Source: Gammaproteobacteria bacterium
Lineage (GTDB): Bacteria > Pseudomonadota > Gammaproteobacteria > Steroidobacterales > Steroidobacteraceae
Reading direction: 5' to 3'
Assembly: GCA_028293725.1 (NCBI GenBank)
Contig: JAQGOE010000277.1
Span: 1 to 12,140, forward strand
DNA: 12,140 bases
The notes below the pieces were generated by a model that was given only the letters and a program-made list of their open reading frames with translations, was not told the DNA's origin and searched no databases. Every line of letters begins with the position of its first letter. The first letter of the stretch is position 1. A program made the translations under genes and the position numbers. This document shows, in pieces, positions 6,458-12,140 of the stretch.

Positions 6458-6491
6458 ATAGTGTGTGCCCGGTTCGCCGGGCGCACACTAT
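6458..6491 (+). promoter_or_regulatory. 15-bp hairpin with TTCG loop before MFS start
   Basis: Arms ATAGTGTGTGCCCGG (6458-6472) and CCGGGCGCACACTAT (6477-6491) pair over 15 bp with one G·U wobble around a TTCG tetraloop. It ends 5 nt before the ATG of the MFS gene. No T-tract follows, so it is not a normal terminator. It could block ribosome access, protect mRNA ends, or be a REP-like palindromic element. Confidence 0.55.
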
Positions 6492-6496
6492 GGCGG

Positions 6497-7849
6497 ATGA
6501 CGACCGCCGCCGGCCACCCGTCCCCTGCGACGAAAATCCCGACCTACACCGCGTGGGTTCTGTTTCTCTTCACCCTGGTCTCGACCTTCGGCTTCGTGGA
6601 CCGGATCATCGTCCAGGTGCTCGTACAGCCCATCAAGGCCGAGCTGCATGTCTCCGATGCCCGTATGGGACTGCTGGGCGGCCTGACTTTCGCGGTGCTC
6701 TATGCGGCGCTGAGCATTCCTATCGCGCGCATTGCCGAGCGCAAGAACCGCATAGCCATCATTTCCATCAGTACGGCGCTCTGGTCGCTGGCCACGGCAG
6801 TTTCCGGACTCGCCAGTAACTTCGCGCACCTGCTCATCGCGCGCGTCGGAGTCGGAATCGGTGAAGCGGGCGGCTCCCCGGCAACGGTCTCCGTCATCGC
6901 CGACTACTTTCCCCGTCAACGGCGCGCTTCCGCGATGGCCATCTACGGCCTCGCCGTCCCTCTCGGCGCATTCACAGGCGGCACGGCAGGCGGGTATATC
7001 GCTCTCCACTGGGGCTGGCGCGCAGCGTTTCTGATCGTCGGCCTTCCGGGTGCTCTGCTTGCACTAGTGCAATGGCTGACGTTGCGCGAGCCGCGGCGGG
7101 GCCAGAACGACCCGGGTATTGACGTAAGCAACACGCCACCCTTCTCAGCCGTCCTGCAACGCTTCAGAGATCGGCCTGCGCTCATTCATGTCGTGCTCGG
7201 GGCTATGGTCTCCACGGTGGCCGGCTACGGATTGAGTTACTTCGTAGCGGCCTACTTGTCGCGCCATTACGGACTGAATTACGCGCAGGCGGGATTTCGC
7301 GTCGGACTGATCTCGAGCGTCCCGGCTGCCCTGAGCATCATGGCCGGCGGCTTTCTGAGCGACTGGGCGGGTCGTCGTGGTGCGTATTGGTATGCGTTGA
7401 TACCTGCCCTGGGGTCCATTTTGTGCGCACCCTTCTACATCGCGGCTTTCCGCTCCAGCACGGTGGACATGGCGACGGCCTTTCTTGCTGTCAGCGCACT
7501 GTGCCAGTACGCCTACATTCCCGCGGTCGCTGCGATCGTACAAAACATGATGGAGCCGCGCATGCGCGCGTCCGCAGTAGCAGTGACCGGTCTTATCTAC
7601 ACGCTGGTCGGCCAGGGGATGGGGCCGCTGCTGGTCGGCGCATTGAGCGACCACTTTACGCGCAGAGCATTCGCCGGCGACTTCGACTACGTCTGTAACG
7701 CAGATGCTGGAGTTGTCGCGGTAGCGTGCGGGCAAGCGAGTTCAACCGGACTGCAAAACGCACTGGTGTTGTGGGCGCTACTTTATCTGTGGTCCGGCGT
7801 TCATTTGGCGCTAGGCGCCCGCACGCTGGGGCGGGACCTCGCTCGATAG
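6497..7849 (+). CDS. MFS transporter, spinster-like
   Basis: 450 aa with about twelve hydrophobic segments; inner-membrane secondary carrier. Seen: FGFVDRIIVQVLVQPIKAEL (31-50) at the first helix, the family-type stretch DARMGLLGGLTFAVLYAALS, cytoplasmic loop ARIAERKNR (77-85) in the place of MFS motif A, ARVGVGIGEAGGSPA (115-129) and GWRAAFLIVGLPG (173-185). These are characteristic of the spinster-like group, whose bacterial substrates are mostly unknown. The ATG at 6497 leaves a short hydrophilic N-terminus before helix 1. The frame is open back to a GTG at 6389, but those 36 residues do not look like family sequence and they overlap the strong hairpin. No good Shine-Dalgarno lies outside the hairpin. 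It converges with the quinoprotein gene, 2 bp away, so a shared substrate is conceivable but unproven. Confidence 0.87.
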   Translation: MTTAAGHPSPATKIPTYTAWVLFLFTLVSTFGFVDRIIVQVLVQPIKAELHVSDARMGLLGGLTFAVLYAALSIPIARIAERKNRIAIISISTALWSLATAVSGLASNFAHLLIARVGVGIGEAGGSPATVSVIADYFPRQRRASAMAIYGLAVPLGAFTGGTAGGYIALHWGWRAAFLIVGLPGALLALVQWLTLREPRRGQNDPGIDVSNTPPFSAVLQRFRDRPALIHVVLGAMVSTVAGYGLSYFVAAYLSRHYGLNYAQAGFRVGLISSVPAALSIMAGGFLSDWAGRRGAYWYALIPALGSILCAPFYIAAFRSSTVDMATAFLAVSALCQYAYIPAVAAIVQNMMEPRMRASAVAVTGLIYTLVGQGMGPLLVGALSDHFTRRAFAGDFDYVCNADAGVVAVACGQASSTGLQNALVLWALLYLWSGVHLALGARTLGRDLAR

Positions 7850-7851
7850 CT

Positions 7852-9555
7852 CTACGGTAACCCGAACGCCAACAACACATTCCCCGGTCGTCCCACCAGC
7901 CCGCCTGACCCCGAGCTCACATACACCATCCCATCCACGACGATCGGCCCCGCGCTATCCATGCTGCCGCCGCGGGCTTTGACGCCATTGACCGTATCGA
8001 AATCGCGGTTCGTGTCGAAGGTCCACAGGACCGAGCCGTCTTTGCTCGAGTAGGCGCGCAACCCGCCGTCCATACCGCCATTCAACACCGCGCCCGGAAT
8101 CGCCGTAAGCGGCCCACCCTGCCCGGCACTGCAGCCGCGCCCGGATCCGCAGAGCTTCGCCAAGGGCGGCTTCTCCCAGAGAGGCTCTCCACCGGAAAGT
8201 GACAGCGCCCGCATGCCGCCGGGAGTCGGTGTCAGAAGATCGGCAACACCAACATAGACGTGCTCGGGGTCGATCGCGACACCCCACTGCCCACCCAGGC
8301 CGCTGCCCTGACCGAAACGATACTGCCAGACGGCGGCGCCCTCTTGTGCAGGGTCGAGCGCCCAGGCAATGCCTGACTTCTGCGGAAGTACCAACAGATC
8401 ACGGTCACCTACGTGGACCAGCGCCGGCGGCGCCGACAAGTCGAAGTCCGGTCCCAGCGCGGACGGACACGCGGAATTCGCGCCGTTGTTCTGTTGACAT
8501 CCCAATGACCAGTTGTCATCGGGTGTCAGCTGTCGCGACCATTTCAGGGCGCCGGTGTTTATATCCAGCGCTAGAACCGCGTCTGTAGTGGCCTGCACCG
8601 GGTCCGCATAGCCGTTGCCGGTGGCAACGTAAACGAGCCGTCGCTTGCTGTCGATTGTTGGTACCGACCAGATACCGCCGCCGGCGGGTCCGTACGCGGG
8701 AGTGCCGTCCTGGCTCGCCGGACGCGGCGAGCTCTCGCGCACAGTGTAGGTTTTCCAGATGAGATTGCCGGTGCTGGCGTCAAGCGCCGAAACACTGCCG
8801 CGGAATGTGCAGCAGGAGTATCCGGCGAAGCCTCCCATGGCCTCTTCATTCAAGCCCTGCACGGGTACGAACACCCGGGTGCCATCGAAAGCCAGAGAGC
8901 CGGTAATCGCAGCGGAAGCGTGCGTGTCGACCTTGCGTACCCAGATCTCCCGGCCCGTCTGCGCATCCACGGCATACGCATTGGCCTTGCGATCGCCGAA
9001 ATACAACGCCAGACCGGGATTTCCGGATGCGTCACGGTAATGGCCCACTACAACCGCGGTGGGAATGCCCGCCTGTGCCTTGTAGGTCCAGTAGCGGCAA
9101 CCCGTGTGCGGGTTGAGCGCATAGACGTGTCCGTTTTCGCTCGGCGCGAACAGCCTTCCACCGACGACCGTCGGCTGCGGTCGTGCGGTCATGGCGTTCG
9201 AAAAGCCAAACGCCCATTTGAGCTGGAGTCGGGGCAGGTCCGCGGCTGTCAGCTTTCCCTGTGCCTTGGGTTGGAAGCGGGTGTTGGCGGGTCCGTTGCC
9301 CCAGCCATTCCAGCTTGGGCTGGCCTGTGGATCGCCCATGACCAACTGCTCGGTGCACAGATTGGTCTCGATGTCCTCCGCAGCGGCGATGGCGGGCCCG
9401 AAATCGCGGCCGTTCACGGTCTCACCGCTGGCTGCCTGCTGCGCCGCCGGCGGCGCACCCCACGACAGGCGCGGAGCACAGATCGAGCCCACGAGAGCCA
9501 GAACGATGACACACACACTGCCGAACCGATTCACCAGCTCATTTTCTCGACTCAC
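7852..9555 (-). CDS. exported PQQ-type beta-propeller dehydrogenase, polyvinyl-alcohol-dehydrogenase-like
   Basis: 567 aa. The family oxidises alcohols in the periplasm using pyrroloquinoline quinone held in an eight-bladed propeller. Seen: signal sequence (NRFGSVCVIVLALVGSICA, about residues 9-27, cleavage near SWGA-PPAA), WNGWGNGPANTRFQP (82-96) at the propeller start, repeated blade motifs such as VYALNPHTG, AYAVDAQTGREIW, VSALDASTGNLIW, VLALDINTGALKW, and the adjacent cysteine pair C248-C249 in GYSCCTFRG, which matches the vicinal disulphide under PQQ. No CxxCH haem motif exists, whereas characterised polyvinyl alcohol dehydrogenases carry a cytochrome c domain. The actual substrate is unknown. 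The start is GTG at 9555 with AGGA 9 nt upstream; an equally plausible GTG at 9534 follows because a 21-bp unit is duplicated here. No cytochrome or PQQ biosynthesis gene is in the window. Confidence 0.85.
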   Translation of the reverse strand: MSRENELVNRFGSVCVIVLALVGSICAPRLSWGAPPAAQQAASGETVNGRDFGPAIAAAEDIETNLCTEQLVMGDPQASPSWNGWGNGPANTRFQPKAQGKLTAADLPRLQLKWAFGFSNAMTARPQPTVVGGRLFAPSENGHVYALNPHTGCRYWTYKAQAGIPTAVVVGHYRDASGNPGLALYFGDRKANAYAVDAQTGREIWVRKVDTHASAAITGSLAFDGTRVFVPVQGLNEEAMGGFAGYSCCTFRGSVSALDASTGNLIWKTYTVRESSPRPASQDGTPAYGPAGGGIWSVPTIDSKRRLVYVATGNGYADPVQATTDAVLALDINTGALKWSRQLTPDDNWSLGCQQNNGANSACPSALGPDFDLSAPPALVHVGDRDLLVLPQKSGIAWALDPAQEGAAVWQYRFGQGSGLGGQWGVAIDPEHVYVGVADLLTPTPGGMRALSLSGGEPLWEKPPLAKLCGSGRGCSAGQGGPLTAIPGAVLNGGMDGGLRAYSSKDGSVLWTFDTNRDFDTVNGVKARGGSMDSAGPIVVDGMVYVSSGSGGLVGRPGNVLLAFGLP

Positions 9556-9572
9556 CAGCTCATTTCCTCGAC
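9531..9572. repeat. tandem 21-bp duplication at the quinoprotein translation start
   Basis: Units 9531-9551 and 9552-9572 are identical except for one base (T or C at the 15th position). On the minus strand each unit carries a purine-rich ribosome-binding stretch (GAGGAAA or GAGAAAA), ATGAGCTG and the start of GTGA, so the translation start is present twice, 7 codons apart and in frame. Confidence 0.9.
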
Positions 9573-9660
9573 CAAGGCGCCCATTTTGGCGAAAGCACAG
9601 ATGCTCGGGCTCGACAACATCTCTTCAGACCGGGTAGCGGACAGCGGCCACGGGGCCTCA

Positions 9661-9697
9661 CAATAGCTGTCTCAAGCATTCGCAGGGGGAGAGGCTA

Positions 9698-9700
<3 letters not shown>
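9661..9700 (+). promoter_or_regulatory. stem-loop enclosing ribosome-binding site and TTG start of the ABC operon
   Basis: CAATAGC (9661-9667) pairs perfectly with GCTATTG (9694-9700), and TCTC (9670-9673) with GAGA (9689-9692), around a 15-nt loop. The right arm contains part of the GGGGGAGAGG Shine-Dalgarno and the whole TTG start codon (9698-9700). Folding would hide both from the ribosome. Confidence 0.45.
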
Positions 9701-10620
<920 letters not shown>

Positions 10621-10624
<4 letters not shown>

Positions 10625-11382
10625 ACGTCCACGCCATTCGCGCGATCTACGGGTTCGAGCTGGCACGCACCTGGCGCACGCTCATGCAGAGCATCGCGGC
10701 CCCGGTGATCTCGACTTCTCTTTATTTCATCGTCTTCGGCGGAGCGATCGGTTCGCGCATGGTCGCCATAGATGGGGTGAGCTACGGTGCCTTCATCGTA
10801 CCGGGGCTCATCATGCTGTCCGTTCTCACGGAGAGCGTTGCCAACGGCGCCTTCGGCATCTATATGCCGAGATTCTCCGGGACCATCTACGAGCCCCTCT
10901 CGGCACCCATCGCCGTGCCCGAGATCGTCATCGGTTATGTCGGGGCCGCGGCGACGAAGTCCGTCATCCTCGGCACCATCATTCTGTGCACGGCGCGGCT
11001 GTTCGTCTCATTCTCCGTGGCTCACCCGCTGTGGATGATGGTTTTCCTGGTACTGACATCGGTCACTTTCAGCTTCTTCGGGTTCCTGATCGGCCTGTGG
11101 GCCGACGGGTGGGAGAAACTGCAGATCGCACCGATGTTGATCGTGACGCCGCTGACGTTCCTGGGGGGCAGCTTTTATTCGATCAGCATGTTGCCGCCGG
11201 TGTGGCAGAAAGTTGCCTTGTTCAATCCGGTGGTCTACCTGGTGAGCGCCTTTCGCTGGAGCTTCTACAGCGTTTCCGACGTCAACGTCGCGGTTAGCTT
11301 CGGCATGACGATCGTATTCCTGGTGTTGTGTATGCTCGTCGTGCGGTGGATCTTCCGCACGGGGTACAACATCAAAGCCTGA
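10621..11382 (+). CDS. ABC-2 exporter permease subunit, YadH-like
   Basis: 253 aa, about the length of E. coli YadH (256). It is an inner-membrane protein with six predicted helices at about 24-42, 57-78, 103-130, 137-160, 170-188 and 226-244. The ABC-2 family signature is the stretch [17 protein letters not shown] (180-196) with [12 protein letters not shown] (202-213). It forms the membrane channel of the exporter with the preceding ATPase. The start is TTG, overlapping the ATPase stop as TTGA, with GAGG 8 nt upstream; the protein begins at the family N-terminus there. No third component (membrane fusion protein) is seen, which is normal for the YadGH type. Confidence 0.92.
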
Positions 11383-11428
11383 GGGCGTGTCAGTCGCTGT
11401 ACGCGGCGTCGGTCGCGTTTGGGCGGCA

Positions 11429-12112
11429 TCAGCCCCGTTGTGCAAAGAAGGCGGCGAGGGTCGCCGCCGCGGTCGTCAAATGCCCACGCAGGATCTCCAC
11501 CGCTCGCGGGCAATCGCGCGCCCGGGCCGCCGCCAACATGCCCCGGTGATCCTCCTGGGACAGGTGCTCGCGGCCTTTGGCAGCGAGGTGAAAGCGCAGA
11601 TACCGGTCGAAGGAAGACAACTGGCTCTCTGTCAGGGCGAGCAGCTTCGGGTGAGGCGCCGCTTCGTACAGGGTCATGTGAAAGCGGCGATTCAACTCGC
11701 CCATGCGGCCGGGGTCCACTTGCGCATCCATGTCATCCAGCAGATCGGCGGCTCGTGCGAATTCGACCTCCGTGAGATTAGGAATCGACAGAGTGAGCGC
11801 GGCCGGCTCCAGCGCCATCCGGATCGCGTAGGTGTCGGCTGCATCGGCCGCGGAGATCTCGGTAACGACGGCGCCCTTGTGGGGCACGAAGTCCAGCAGC
11901 GCCTGCGCTTCCAACTGCCGGAGCGCTTCACGGACCGGCATCCGGCTCACCCCGAAGGCGGCGGCGAGGTCTTCCTGTCGTAAGGGAGTACCGCCGGCGA
12001 GACGGCCCGACAGGATCGCCGCACGCAAGGTGGCCTCCACGAAAGCAGTGGCCGTGCGGTGCCGACCGCCCGCTTCCGCGATCACCGCGGTAAGCTCAGT
12101 CAGACTAGTCAT
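11429..12112 (-). CDS. GntR-family transcriptional regulator, FCD (FadR-type) domain
   Basis: 227 aa. N-terminal winged helix at about 20-85 with LAGGTPLRQEDLAAAFGVSR followed by MPVREALRQLEAQ, a textbook GntR helix-turn-helix. The C-terminal all-helical FCD effector domain starts around R98-L101-E102 and contains the metal-ligand set N141, H145 (NRRFH), H189 (EDHR) and H211 (RGHL). FCD regulators usually sense organic acids or sugar acids and repress catabolic or uptake operons, often including their own. The ATG at 12112 lies inside a cluster of ATCCAAT half-sites, so autorepression is likely. It is convergent with the ABC operon (46 bp apart), so its targets are probably to the right of the window. 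Confidence 0.92.
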   Translation of the reverse strand: MTSLTELTAVIAEAGGRHRTATAFVEATLRAAILSGRLAGGTPLRQEDLAAAFGVSRMPVREALRQLEAQALLDFVPHKGAVVTEISAADAADTYAIRMALEPAALTLSIPNLTEVEFARAADLLDDMDAQVDPGRMGELNRRFHMTLYEAAPHPKLLALTESQLSSFDRYLRFHLAAKGREHLSQEDHRGMLAAARARDCPRAVEILRGHLTTAAATLAAFFAQRG

Positions 12113-12140
12113 CCAATATCCAATTGAACATTGGATCCAA
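12111..12140. promoter_or_regulatory. operator cluster for FCD-GntR regulator, VanR-operator-like
   Basis: Two directly repeated ATCCAAT heptamers (12111-12117, 12118-12124), five bases TGAAC, then ATTGGATCCAA (12130-12140) that contains the perfect palindrome TTGGATCCAA (12131-12140). The Caulobacter VanR (FCD-GntR) operator is ATTGGATCCAAT; eleven of twelve bases are visible before the window ends. TTGAAC (12124-12129) could be the -35 of a promoter reading right, overlapped by the sites. The left repeat touches the regulator's start codon. Confidence 0.7.

Noticed and set aside
6389..6496. GTG start giving the MFS protein 36 more residues
   Set aside because: The extension is not family-like and runs through the strong hairpin; the ATG at 6497 gives a normal N-terminus.
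7852..9555. Possible haem c site in the quinoprotein
   Set aside because: Cysteine pairs such as those around residues 353-363 and 469-475 do not form CxxCH.
8920..9666. 248-codon plus-strand open frame opposite the quinoprotein gene
   Set aside because: Antisense shadow of a well-recognised gene in high-GC DNA; no recognisable domain.
11387..11983. 198-codon plus-strand open frame opposite the GntR gene
   Set aside because: Shadow of a clear winged-helix/FCD gene; no domain resemblance.

Overview
This is a GC-rich stretch of bacterial chromosome with ten complete protein genes plus a tight two-gene ABC operon (twelve CDS in all), short intergenic gaps and several TTG/GTG starts. I see no tRNA, rRNA, CRISPR array, transposase, integrase or phage gene. 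The gene content (DGPF/YCII–ECF42 pair, YadGH-type exporter, spinster-like MFS carrier, polyvinyl-alcohol-dehydrogenase-like quinoprotein, VanR-like GntR regulator) suits a free-living Proteobacterium with oxidative metabolism. A beta/gammaproteobacterial soil organism of the Burkholderiales or Steroidobacter type is my guess from family resemblance, not something the sequence proves.

Layout. (1) 1-1796, minus strand: a hydroxypyruvate-isomerase-like TIM-barrel gene followed, with a 4-base ATGA overlap, by a MoxR AAA+ ATPase that resembles the MxaR branch. The operon probably continues left of the window. (2) 2110-3740, plus strand: a DGPF/YCII protein coupled by another ATGA overlap to an ECF42-type sigma factor with a long C-terminal helical domain; a promoter matching the ECF42 consensus lies just upstream. 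(3) 3807-4826, minus strand: a serine/threonine-dehydratase-like PLP enzyme with an extra ~28-residue segment that coincides with two inverted repeats in the DNA. It diverges from (4) a MarC-family membrane protein at 4930-5586. (5) 5884-6342: a small exported His-rich helical protein. (6) 6497-7849: an MFS carrier preceded by a highly structured leader, including a 15-bp hairpin with a TTCG loop 5 nt before its ATG. (7) 7854-back to 9555, minus strand: an exported PQQ-type beta-propeller dehydrogenase, convergent with the MFS gene at 2-bp distance. (8) 9698-11382, plus strand: a YadG/YadH-like ABC-2 exporter whose Shine-Dalgarno and TTG start sit in a predicted stem. (9) 11429-12112, minus strand: a GntR/FCD regulator, with a cluster of ATCCAAT/ATTGGAT operator half-sites at the window edge, very like the Caulobacter VanR operator.

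Working together. The clear functional units are hyi-like+moxR, DGPF+ECF42 and the ABC pair. The MFS carrier and quinoprotein could form a substrate-uptake/periplasmic-oxidation pair, but their convergent arrangement does not show this. I found no clearly new multi-gene system; the most unusual signals are at RNA/DNA-structure level (hairpin leaders, a palindrome-bearing in-frame insertion, a duplicated translation start, and the operator cluster).
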